Shown here in pieces: positions 49,131 to 60,600 of a stretch of DNA of 64,000 nt. The stretch covers positions 12,850,327-12,914,326 of the forward strand of contig CP141137.1 of assembly GCA_035236585.1 (NCBI GenBank), in the 5' to 3' direction. Within the stretch, counting starts at the first letter, position 1. Each line of letters opens with the position of its first letter. A model generated the notes under the pieces. It was given only the letters and a program-made list of their open reading frames with translations, made no database searches and was not told where the DNA came from. The DNA is from Warburgia ugandensis. Lineage: Eukaryota > Streptophyta > Magnoliopsida > Canellales > Canellaceae. A program made the position numbers and the translations under genes.

Positions 49131-49949
49131 ATGCAGTGCATCTAAGTTCATTAAATGTGTAACTGTTGGAGATGGAGCAGTGGGGAAAATGCTCATTTGT
49201 TACACCAACAACAAGTTTCCAACATTAAGTTTGTCTAAGACCTAGATCAGAAGAAGCTGTTTGATTCATATTTCCTTTTGTGGGTCTTGCACTTCTATTT
49301 TGGGTGTTATTCTCTTGATGGGTTTTTAATCTCCTCTACATTTTTTATATTTGTCTTATTCTTTTGGTTATTTTTGTCTTTGTTTTGAGCTTCTGTTCTT
49401 CTAAAAAGCGTTTCCATTCTATTTATTGTTTAGTAAATTTCAGGAGTGATTGCTTTGTTATTTCCTTTTGGAGTTCATAAAGTGAGTTCTTTCTCTTTTT
49501 TGTTGATAATTGTATTTGTTTAAATTTTGGTTCCTTTTCCTCACTTTTTCTTGTCATTTTGCATGATTAGGCACCCAGTTTATTAGCAGTAGCTCTCAAT
49601 TTTTGTACTGATACTTCTGTTTCATGAGCAGGATTACGTACCCACTATTTTTAACAACCTCAGTGCTAATGTTTCTATGGATGGGAGCATTGTCAACTTG
49701 GGGTTGTGGGATACTGCAGGTATTGGGTTTGTTTTAATGGTTCCAGACAGTGTTTCCATACTTAGGTATGTTTTTGCACTTTTTACTGAATTTATTGTGC
49801 CTTCCCTTGATTTCTTTCTTGTCTATGTTTAATTTAACATGTCAAGAAGATTACAGTAGGTTAAGGCCACTGAGTTACAGAGGAGCTGACATATTTGTTT
49901 TGGCCTTCTCTTTACCAGCAGAGCTAGCTATGAGAATGTCCTGAAGAAG
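49131..49949 (+). pseudogene. ROP/RAC small GTPase gene fragment with introns, inside the MULE
   Basis: Three exons of a plant Rho-type GTPase are visible: 49131-49224 ([15 protein letters not shown], the P-loop), 49632-49719 ([14 protein letters not shown] to GLWDTAG, switch I and switch II) and 49841-49949 ([17 protein letters not shown], then [11 protein letters not shown]). ROPs are GTP-driven polarity switches at the plasma membrane. Lesions: one extra base just after ATG 49131; two codons missing right after the P-loop Lys, removing the Mg-binding Thr; donor GT changed to TT at 49225; acceptor AG changed to AT at 49839-49840; and a frameshift before SRASY. Later exons and the prenylated tail are absent. 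Retained introns show a genomic, not reverse-transcribed, capture. It lies between the transposase start and the right inverted repeat. Confidence 0.88.
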
Positions 49950-50823
49950 GTACTCTCCAAATTTTCCAATTTCTTTCCATTTATGTTTGCCTATATCCAA
50001 AGAATGCAACAAACAAATGCGTAATTTGCATTTCCAAACAACACTTTCTAAACTTCAAGATTTATAGCTTACATCCCTTGTGCTTGTCTTGACCAATTTC
50101 TTCAGGAGTTACTGGCTGATCCAATTGATTGTTTCTCTCTTTCTAAGGCATTTATGTTTTGTTGGTTATGTTATAATCATGAAATAAATGAACTATTTTC
50201 ATATTAAACTATTAAAGTTTAATCCTAAAATTTACATATAATTTAGCTATGGCTTGTGCTTTAGTAATCCATTACTCTAAGAAGCCAGCATCTGTATTAT
50301 ATCTTTTCTTGCTTTCCTTTCTTTTTGTTTGGTTCTTTTCATCTATCCTTTTTTGTTTTTTAACCAGATTGAATTGTTCTAGCAAAAAAAAAATTTCTCC
50401 ATAGTTGATAAGGAGTTTCTGCATTCACTGTTCTGTTAGAGGATATGATGGAAATAAAGAAACATGTAAGGCTTCTTTGGAATCTAGAAGCCATCTCATA
50501 AGGTCGGGTTATCCTTATGTTGGTGAAGCACAAGAATTCCATATTTTTGAGGTGTAGATTAGATTTCATATATGTGTTGTGTTATTTTAGATGCTTGACA
50601 TTCTTTAGACTGAGTAGCGAAAAGAGTTTACGAAGTTTGAATTTGGTGATGCTAATTTGCCCGATGGAATGTCTGGCATGGAGATAATATTTGATACATG
50701 AAACTAGGCCATATCCTGGAGAGATGTTCAATAGAAGCAACTGCATTTCCAGATTAAAGGTTATTGAAGAGGATTCAGCTGATTTGAAAATGCAAAAAAC
50801 AAAAGAATAGAAGCACAATCTAT
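49950..50823. other. MULE right subterminal region
   Basis: No coding region supported, and the later ROP exons were looked for and not found. Confidence 0.4.
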
Positions 50824-51440
50824 GTATATGTAGAAACAAACAACACAACAACCAACCGAACATGAGACAAGCAAACAACAAAACAACAAAATGTATAGAC
50901 ATCTCTCTGAAGAATACCATCAAACATGAGACATACACCTACAAAAAGACAAAACAGAGAACTACACGCAGAGAGAGAGAGCGAGCGAGCGAGCTAAAGA
51001 GATCTCGAGCTACAAAGAGATAGAAAGAGGCAGAGAGATTACCTCTGCCGAGCGGGAGTGGGGGTTTGCCAGGCGTGCGCAACAAATGGGAGTGGGCAGG
51101 TCGGGCGCAGTCTGCCAGCCGTGCCCCGCGAGGTTTCAAGGGCAACGATCTGTCGCTCGTCGTCGCTCGTCGACAGTCGTCAGTGATCGGTGGAGTCTGT
51201 GTTCCTGTTACGAGCATGCAAGCACAGAGAGACAGATCAATCGATTTGTGTTGTTAATCACAAGCAAAGAGAAGGAACAGCAGGGGGTACGATTGAAATT
51301 TAAAAAAAAAAATTGCCGGAAATCAGGTGGAGTGGCAAATCTGCAAAGTTTTTGAAAACTTTAGGGCAAATCTGTAAAAAGCTGAAAATATTAGGTTTTT
51401 CTGCAAAAAAAAAATGTCATAAAATAATAGCAAATCTGTA
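50824..51440 (-). repeat. Right terminal inverted repeat of the MULE
   Basis: This is the inverted counterpart of 20867-21392. It contains the same blocks in reverse, including 'ggtttcaagggcaacgatct', 'aatcaggtggagtggcaaat' and 'ctgcaaagtttttgaaaact'. It carries an extra GA/GC-rich stretch (about 50968-51060). The ORFs at 50582-50938 and 50939-51355 are shadows of the repeat. Confidence 0.85.
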
Positions 51441-53329
51441 ATTGAAGATAGCGGGACCTGCTTGTACTTTGGCTTGCTCATAGTTTCCATGTCATCCATT
51501 GTGTAACAGCCAAATACAAGCCCTTACACAGCGGGTTTCATGTTTTTAACTTGAAAAATCTTGGCAGGCAAAAGGAGCGGAACCCAATCTCTCGATGGTC
51601 TGAACCATTCATCTGCTAGGCCATTCTGTATGTAAGGTCACTGCACAAACATTCCCCCACCTCCTTTCATTTTTGGACGTGGTTTTTTCTATTTCCTAAG
51701 CTTCCATTTAAAGACCAAAATGTTCCCTGATTTAGAATTGTTGAAGGGGGTTGACTTATGATACATTGCCCATCCAAGGCGCAGCCTACCAGATAGATAA
51801 TGACAATAATGGCCCCCACTTTTGTTGTCGAAATATGTGCATCCATTAGACTTGCTTCTAATGAGTTGCAATCTAGCCCCACAATTAAATTATTAACCAT
51901 CTCGCTTGCTCGAAATTTAGACTAGACGTTGACCCAGAAAGCTTTGGCATTCCAAGGCCGCACTCTCTTTTTCAAAGGTTACCTCGTGTCAGGCTGAAAA
52001 TAAGAACTTTTAGAAAGGTTCCCCCACAAACACAACGTATCCTATGGGTCTAGATTTGGGCAATCACTAATTCAACAAAAGGGGTCCCTGAGCTTTTTAG
52101 CTGTGTCACTATCACTAGCAATATAGGCAAAACTTTCACTTTATCCATATATCATATTAATTTCTGTTTTAAATCTTATGATATGAACTTAAAATTCTAA
52201 TTCATGAGAAATATATTGCCTCCTTGTTAAGTCACTTTTCAGAATATTTTTCAAGACAGACTTCCCTTGTTTTGGCATAGGACTGTAGGCATTTGTTATC
52301 TTTTCTACTTCTACACAGTAGCTACATTTTGAGAGAACATGAAGAGGGCGACTTATTAAGAAAGGATTACGTGGTATCCGCCAATGTAGATCAGTAGGTA
52401 GATTTACACGACCCTAAAGAACATGAGCAGGCCAGATAGTTCAATCCACACCCATGTTCTTCGTTTCCATCTCCTTATACTTAAGAATATGACATTAGTT
52501 CCCAAACTTATTACAGTTTTCTTTTCACTTATTTGTAGCTTTCTGAGAAGTCTTTCTTTCACTGCAGAAGACTATTCGATAAGATAGATCATAATGACTA
52601 TGCTCCTTTGTACTGAAGAATTAGTCCATTTGATGAGGGTTTTAGATGACCATAATCTATGCTTTGCGCGTACTTTTAGCTCTTGCAAATATGAAAGTTG
52701 ATCTAAAGGCGAAAGATCCACGTAATAATGGAGAACATCGAACATATATCCTTCTATCTTTTAAGCCTAGACAGCCGGTGGGGCAGATGAATGATTTGGA
52801 ATTTGGGAATCGCCATATATACTTTGTTAAACGTTCCAACTCTTAAGGTTTTAAGAAACTAAGATATCAAATAGTATCTCATTAGCTGTAGTTTGCTTTC
52901 GGTCAAGAAATAATTCTTTAACGACAAACAAGAAAAGTGCACGGGGAAGAGGGGGGAACATGGTGTCAAACGCTTTTCTCAAACTGTGATGCATGTTCAT
53001 ATACTTTTACAGAGAAGGCAAAAGATGAGCCGACCAGAGCACAGGTTAGGCTTTACCCCAAACCCATAATCTGTTATTACTTGCTGTAGCTTGAAGATAG
53101 GTCTCTCTCTAGAGTACATTTCCTTGCGGAATGATTCTAAGACCTTTTGTTTGGGGGGTATGTTGTAGATTAATGCAGACTTTTGGTCTTTTACTTTGTG
53201 ATCATCCGTCCAGATGCTCCAGTAAGTTGGCCATCATCTATGGCATGGAGTACCATGAGTTGGATACATTTCTTCAATTATCACAACTATTGTACTGGGC
53301 TCTACATGGAATCATATATTTCCAGTTAC
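51441..53329. other. Unassigned DNA between MULE and SINE
   Basis: No gene recognised. The ORF at 52646-52846 (66 aa) has no known domain and an overlapping open frame on the other strand. Confidence 0.4.
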
Positions 53330-53344
53330 AGGTGTACTAGACCA

Positions 53345-53523
53345 AAAGAGGAACCTTAGCACAACGGTAGAGTTATTGTTGTGTGACCTCAAGGTCATGG
53401 GTTCAAAGAGTGGAAACAACCTCTTGCAAAATACAAGGTAAGGCTGCCTACTATTGACCCTTGTAGTCCGCCCCATCCCCAGACCCCTCATACGTTGGAG
53501 CTTCATGCACTGGAGCTGCCCTT
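53345..53523 (+). mobile_element. Au-SINE, full length, with 15-bp target-site duplication
   Basis: The head 'gaaccttagcacaacggtag' with box A is followed by 'ggtcatgggttcaaag' (box B), 'aacaacctcttgcaaaatac', 'gacccttgtagtccgcccca' and 'ggagctgccctt'. Flanks AGGTGTACTAGACCA (53330-53344) and AGGTGTACCGGACCA (53524-53538) form a target duplication with two changes. Confidence 0.9.
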
Positions 53524-53538
53524 AGGTGTACCGGACCA

Positions 53539-54287
53539 GATCCTTGGTAAAGAAAAATATGGTCATATAATGTCCTGCATAACGCCATCTTTAAGTCATG
53601 TAGCTGTGGCATTTTGAAGGTCGTACAGCCTCAAAAGGGGGCGTAGTCATCTACTGTTGACATTCATTCAAGGACTTAATACGAGTGGGATCTATTCGGA
53701 AATTCACTCTGCAAGCCATGTGGGGGAATACTCTGAGGCTGAGACCCCTGAACATGTAGACCTTAACAGCGACTACGTGACCATTGTTACTACCATATAT
53801 GCCAGTCGTACATACCAGGCCGTCTCCCGAATCCTAATCGAGGTTCCAGAATTAGGAGCGCATGATTGATAGAATCAGCGGATAAAAATGGAAGGTCTTA
53901 GACCTGCTAGATTACATGATTCAATCCCTTTCACATGTCATATGTTATCCCAGACGCTGTATTGTTTGTTGAGCTTGCAAATTACCTTAAATGAGGTTTC
54001 AAGGATCAAGAGGACAGATTTAAATTCTTAATGACCGACTAGATGAGCTGAACCAGTGGCGTCCACAACGCTGAAAAAGTGCGAACCACACACCATAAAC
54101 ACAGCCATCACACTCAAAATTAGTAACCCCATAAAATGTGAAAAGTTAGCTTGCTATAGATTACACATAAAACCAATATAACTGTTTACTTCTTCACTCC
54201 CCAAAACTGTAAAATAATTTTTCCTTTAGATGCATAAGCACAGAACACGAGGAAGGACAATGACACCCCAACGACCAGAGCTCCACT
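53539..54287. other. Unassigned DNA and probable 3' flank of the SOSEKI gene
   Basis: No separate gene recognised. The part next to 54288 should contain the 3' UTR of the minus-strand SOSEKI gene. Confidence 0.45.
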
Positions 54288-57200
54288 TCAAGAACTAGAG
54301 CTGCCTTCGCTGTCATCGCATGCGGTCTTGGATTGGATTATAACCCGAGCTCCTGAAGCAAGCCTGCAAGTAAGAAATTATGTAAATCGTCAGTCCACAA
54401 CACAAAAAATACCAATTATGAGATAGAGGTATGCGTGTACAGTTGCTTCAAAATGTAAACAGAATACTGAAGATATTGGTAACAGCTGAAACTCAACTTT
54501 CTTCGATTTTGAACAGCTTTTCCTTGTCTTCTTTTAGCTCCAATCTCTTTGATGATTGCTTTCCAGAGGAAGGATCCACAATCCTTCTGCTGTTCCCATT
54601 GGTAACACTTTCAGATCCTGGAAGTAAGCAATCAGCCTCGGCAGAAGAATTCCTTGCTCCCTCAGATAAAGGTGACCTGGTTTCATTCCTTGAATGCTTT
54701 GTTGAGGAACCTATGATTGTTCGAGGGATGCATTTTGTCTGTGCAAAGTCCGAGTCCTTCACTTTGTCTGCCACTGAATCCAAGGACTTGAAACTCCTGA
54801 ACGTCTTCATGAAATCAGTATCAGCAGCACAAAATGGCAAAGGAATACTATGACCCAAACACGATTTATCTTTCAATTTTAAGAAACAAAAATGTGAGCT
54901 AATGATTAGGAGGTCCAACAAATGTTCCAAGAAAGTATGATGGTTTGTTCCTGATAGAAACAATGAACCTGAAAGACTAGCCCCAGGTCTTATCACAAGC
55001 CAGACAGCAATGGGCACTCAAGGTCATTGTTTCTAACTCAAATTACGTGCAATTGCAGCAGTCAAGAGACACGTCTATCACTATGTATAGACAACCTAAC
55101 TATGAGTGGCATTTTAACAACGTAATGGAAAAGATCACAAAAATCCAATGTCCTGGTGACATGTAGTGATTTTTGGTCTTATCCTGGCTCCTTATTATTG
55201 TCCAACAATGGGTGTGATGGACACAACCAATAAATAAAATATCTGGTTGACATATCGCCAGTTTTGGTCTTATACTATCTTTCGTTAATTGTCAGCAAAT
55301 GGCTCCTAACTTGGTTGATACTTAGGATGCTGCCGCTTGTTGAAGGGCTAAATAGAGAGTCCTCACCGGTCACATGGGCTCTAGAAAGCAACTCAGTAAT
55401 CTCCTAGTGAGGGAACACAAGCACTCTTGGAGACAGCTCCCAATTCAGTAACTCGTCAAGAAAACAACAGCATAAGCATGGACTTAGAACCTTTGCTTTC
55501 TCTGGCGATTTCAGCTGTGCCTCACATTCATAGTTGTAACCACATGAGGCTCCATAGAGTCTCTGCTATATCACAGTTGACGAGTAAAATAACCAAAATA
55601 CTAGTTTGAACAGTCTTTAGACTCTTTACTAAGTTGCTATTAACAAGTAAAGGAATCTAGACTTCTCAACCAACCTCAGGGATGCTGAGTTCTTATTGTG
55701 AGAAGGAAAACTGAGCACTAACATGAACTCTTATATAAGAAACAATGACTGGTTACTTGTTGCCATTTCCATGCCAAACAGGGGAATCATGAAATTAGAG
55801 TATTCTAAATTCCTATCAAGTAGGGATTGCATGAAATTCTGCAAAACAAATAAAATAGCTCGTTTCTTGTTCTACTTGTTCACTTTATTTGCAGATTGGC
55901 AGTGTAATCTAAGAAAATAGAACTTAGAAAGTGGGTGCTAAGGCTGTGATCCATTGGTTTGATGTACAAATATCAACCGTCAAGAAACACAGTTATGTGA
56001 AAAATATGAAAGTTAAAATTGAACTAACCTATCAGCATTATAGGAAGAAGAGCGTTTAAGTATGGTGAATCCTTCTTCTTCCTTGTTCTTCTTAGTCTCA
56101 ATCAAGCTCCCGCTGAAATACTCCTTGTCTTCTAACCTCAACCCCATAAGTCTTGGATTATCAGAGAGGCAGTCAAGCTCCCCCAACATCATCGAACTAG
56201 AGAACATCGGTGAAGGAAATTTCACCTGAGAGAACCTTGGCTTATATGTTGGAATGAAGCCAAAGCTATGATGATCCTTCACAGTAATCGATCCACACGA
56301 AATAAGCTGCATAAGGACATTAGAAGCTTTGTGTTTTGTATTTGATGGTGCACGAACTTCTTCCTCCTCAAGTATCCTAAAGCTGTTAATCTTATTAACA
56401 TCAGCTCTGATTAGAGACTCTAGGGTCTCTGTCTTCCCACCAGAAGAAGTGCTCGATGAAGAAGGTGGAGGGGAAATCTCCTCCCTGTAAAGCTCGGAAT
56501 TCTCCTTCAATGGCATAATTCGATCCTGATGATTCTCAAAGCAATCAAGTTCTGATAACTCATCAGTGGAAACACCTCTAGTACAAGTCTTTTGAGTTCG
56601 ATTATTTCTCCCCCTTTCATCAGTCTGTGTTGAAGCATCAGCTGCCCCATCAGTCTTACAAACCCTGTACTCTGTCAAACTTAACGAGCCACTCCATGAC
56701 TGGTGCTTTACTTCCCTGGACTCAGGCGACATGCCTGAGGAATTCAGGTGGCTCATAGGAAGGGAAAGCTGGTCTTCTTGATGGGGTTTACCTTCTTTTC
56801 CAGCAAGGCTGGAAGATGAAGAAGAAACCTCCTGACTCCTTGAAGATGAACTTTCTTGAAGTTGTTTTGGATTCTGCAACTTCGTATTGCTACTCTGATG
56901 GAGACGATCTAAAACCACCAGAACAAAAGATGAAAACAAGAAATGAGTGTTTTTTTCTCTTTCTGCATTGGTTATTCTTTGTGTAAGGCGCAATTAGCAA
57001 TTTAGCGAGGTAAATTTTTGCTTTTACCTGAAGTAGATTCTTCCAAAAGTAGCTCTGAGCCTTTAAGAACATATTCATTCCCATGAGCAGGAAGAATCAG
57101 GTCGTCTTCACTGAGATCATGCCAAACAAATCCGTTCTTGTAGATTCTGCATTATTTAAGGAAACAGGAATTACATTTATATCCAATAGAGGTAATGGAA

Positions 57201-57640
57201 AAAGAGAAAATTCTCAGCATTAAACAGAATTGAGGGTTTCCACTACCTTTTGCAAGACCAGGAATACATAGAAGCCATGCCTTTTCCTCTAAGAACATTA
57301 AGCCTATGAATCACATCTAAACGAGAAAAAATAAAACAAGAACATGAGAAACCCGGAAGCTCATTTGAGAAAAGAGAGGAGACGATGCATTTGGATTGAG
57401 TTTACCTCTCAAGTAGAGACCACCTTCAGGAGATGAAAGTGGGACTTCAATGAAATGGGGATGTTCAAGATGTCTGTTCCTGCAGAGATAATAAACCACA
57501 GGAACCTTTCTACAACCATTCTGGTGCTGTTGGTGTTGCTGCTGTTGTTGCTGTTGCAAATGTCTCTTTGGAGATGGTTCAGTCCAAACCTTTGCTCTTT
57601 CAGGGCTTGTTTGCCTGTATTTCTTCATCCCCGACTCCAT
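54288..57640 (-). CDS. SOK: SOSEKI (DUF966) polarity protein, six exons
   Basis: SOSEKI proteins polymerise through an N-terminal DIX-like domain and mark cell edges in developing tissue. Exons on the minus strand: 57406-57640, 57247-57316, 57028-57146, 56029-56908, 54497-54796 and 54288-54363. [19 protein letters not shown] is a typical start. A poly-Gln/His stretch (residues about 29-40) precedes the DIX-like domain (about 45-140) with [41 protein letters not shown] and [11 protein letters not shown]. The long fourth exon is Ser-rich and holds [18 protein letters not shown]. The last exon encodes the family's [11 protein letters not shown] end. Oddity: the exon 5 donor reads GAAAG|TTGAG, as if one G were lost. 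Reading through stops at TGA 54493-54495 (about 535 aa). Splicing at A|GTTGAG shifts exon 6 and stops early. With an intact donor it would be about 559 aa. Introns 1 to 4 are GT/AG and keep phase. Confidence 0.93.
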
Positions 57641-60600
57641 TTTTTCTCTCTCGTGCTCTAACTATACCTACAGATCTGAGAGTGGCCACTTTGTGTTTCT
57701 CCTTCCCAGTTTCATCAAATCTTCTATAGATGGGCTATAAGGAAAAAGATCTGACCAAACCCACCAACTAAAACAACCCAGAAGAGAAATTAAGCTGCAG
57801 GAACAATGAAAGCTATCAAAACCCAGAAAAGAAAATCCCCATGAAGAGGATGAGATTTAAAGACAACAGATCTGCACCCTGCTGCAAAGCAAATCTAGGT
57901 AACTTCTTAGCTTGTGGAGATAGATTCGATACTGACATTAAAGAGAAAAAGTGACCTGAGAAGACCGGCAGGAAGAAACCTAACCCAAGTCACCACTATG
58001 TGGAGATTTTCTTCCCCGCTCCCGTGGGAATGAGTAGAAAGGCTGGAAGAAGGAAATGTTTGAAAATGACGGAATGTGGACAGCTTGGCTGATCCACTAC
58101 TTCGATACTATCACTCTAAGGTCACAAAGGAGCTGCTTGGTTACTGTTTTTAGTGGTCCCAAACTGCATTTTGGGTTGCTGACACGTGTACTGAATACTT
58201 ACTCTTTGCGGTGTGATTTTTCGCCAAACGTTGCAGTGACGAATTATGACGATGATGGGACGATCACTGTTCTGAGGGATTTTCACTTGCTGGGTTTGGA
58301 TTTGAATTTCCTGTAAGCTTAGATTTTGGTTTAAAGAAGTTTTGAGAAAAACATGTCAGAGCACGTTATATTTATTAAATCAAGTGGAAGGACAATAATA
58401 CTTTAACCATGACTTACAGTTTGAAATATAAACGACAACCAGGTGAGGGATGCTTTGGATTCTCGCCTCTGGCATAATACAATGTCGGAGAGACGACTCA
58501 AAGATGATCCTCGTTGTAAACATAGTTTTAGGTTGACTTTCATTTGGTCAATACATCATCTTTCACTTGGCACTCTCCTCCTAATGCAGTACTATACTGG
58601 ATCCTTAAGCATAGCAGTAAAAAGGATGTCATCTCTATCTTACGAGTGCTAAACTAAGACAAAGGCAAGTGTTTCAAGCGATCACATTTTTTAGAGCCCA
58701 CTTTTCTATGATCCAACACCTTCATGTTCTTGCTTCACCAATGTAAAATCAATGGTTGAAAAACTGTGTAGATTGGTTGGTTCTAGGTCTAAATTAGAGA
58801 ATTGTTTATCAAAGTTTCTAAGTTGTTTGTTTCCAAGCACAACTTACTAGATGGTAGAATTATTGTAGAATTAACCTAATTCACATGCTTTTTGATCCAT
58901 TACATATCCGAAGATGGAGCAAGGGATTAACAAGATGGATCGTTCAAAGATAGGCTCCACAAATACTAGTAGTTGAACCCAACTTCCTTTGTGGTCAATT
59001 TAGTATTCCTGGATCTATTTGTGTAATGTTTAATAAAGTAAGAGTTTTAATTTTGAGTAATTTTATTCATAGAAGCATTTTGCATGTCTCATGCAAGATG
59101 CATACGTAAGATGTGCTTTTCCTATATGTAAGTCATTCATCTTGTTAGCTCTACCTCATTAGGCTAGATGTGAAAAATCATGTTAATTTCCTAATTATAA
59201 GCACTATTTTTATTTTAAGAATCAATAATCTCAATTTGTAACTCAATAAGAACATAAACTAAGATCTTCAACCACAGGAATTTTTGTGTATAAGTAATCT
59301 AAGAGAGACCAAATAATGTAATTGGGTTAGATCTTCCAAAGATCATATTTATCCCATGAAGAGAAGAGCATGCATCTCTAAGTACCATTGTTCTTTTATC
59401 TTAACCATAAAAGCATGAAGACTAGAGCACAATTTATTAGAAAAAAAAAAAAGGATTATCACTTAAGTAACCAAACTCAAAGTTATGCACATAAATAAAA
59501 CATAAAGCCTACATGTCATGTAATATTTTTGTTTTATAGAGAATTTTTCCCTATCCAAACTTTTTTACTTCTCAATTTTCCAATAGAAGAAATAGGAAAA
59601 ATCCCTTTTCTGAAATCTTAGCAAAAAAATTTCTCACATTAGCTCCCGCAACTAACTAATAGATGGAATCGGTATCTTGGTCCTTTTTTGACCTTTCAAC
59701 CACAACAGCGCCCTTCACATGCACATATCATGGCTTTAGTGCATATTACACGTAGACTTATATCTAGACAATAAAGGCATGTATATTGTATGATTGTTGA
59801 ATAGTTATATACAAAGTCTCATATTGTCTCCTTGAGGGGTTGTCAATTCGTTTGTAGCCTCTAATCAGTGGCTCGAGACAATACATTTTTTGACAAAATA
59901 AAGATTTAGGTTCTTCTTCTATCTTCCTAGTATTTTCAAATTGAGGGTTTGTTTGTCTTTCCTACAATTTTGACATGATGGGTGGGGCTCTAAGGCTTTA
60001 CACAAACACCTAAAAGCTTTTTGAGCATAGGTTTTTAATTATTTGAATTTCAACATTGATGACATCTAAGGTTGGTTGTATTAATTTTGTTTTTCATCTT
60101 TAGAATAACCCATTATTTAATAACACAAGATACAAAGAAAATAATATCTAATAAAATAAAATAAAATGTTTGTGAGAAGATACATAGCCAAAAAAGAGGA
60201 GGGAAGCAAACATCTAGAACAATGAAAAGGAATGGATAAATAAAGAGGGTAGAATGAAATTCTTACAAGATGTAAAACGTGAGAGGGCAAATCAAGGGAA
60301 CTTATGGAATTTGAATCTACATTTAAAGTTAATGTGGGGAAAGTTAAAGAAGTAAAGGTAAAGGTTTCTAACAATAGTGGCAATAAAAATGTTGAAGTTA
60401 AGGGTGGGGCTCTATTCCCTCATGAGTGCATGTAGCCCTAATCATAGGTCTGAAACATGGGCAGTTGTCAATCAATAGGACCAATCCCAATATGCCTTAA
60501 TTTTACTTAAAGCAGGTTAATCTGTTTGACAAATCTAGGATAGTTTCAAAGTTTGTGATCCTCAAACTTGTTGAAGAAAATAATGGGATGGCAGAAAAGG

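Larger units (their letters stand above)
20867..51440 (-). mobile_element. Composite Mutator-like element (Pack-MULE-like) with long terminal inverted repeats
   Basis: Repeats at 20867-21392 and 50824-51440 are inverted relative to each other and have corresponding outer ends ('cagatttgcc' and its complement). Between them are a MULE transposase gene in two pieces (minus strand), a GRF-type zinc-finger ORF and a ROP GTPase fragment with introns. Mutator-like elements typically have TIRs of hundreds of bases and often capture host gene fragments. Two LTR insertions (A, 16.6 kb; B, 4.6 kb) account for most of the length, and the original element would be about 9.3 kb. No convincing 8-11 bp target duplication is visible at the ends, so linkage of the two repeats into one element is inference. 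The alternative is two separate copies of one family flanking an unrelated MULE. Confidence 0.65.

Noticed and set aside
52646-52846. 66-aa ORF that looks protein-like
   Set aside because: An equally long ORF runs on the opposite strand and no motif is recognised.
54431-54853. 140-aa plus-strand ORF
   Set aside because: Antisense shadow of SOSEKI exon 5.
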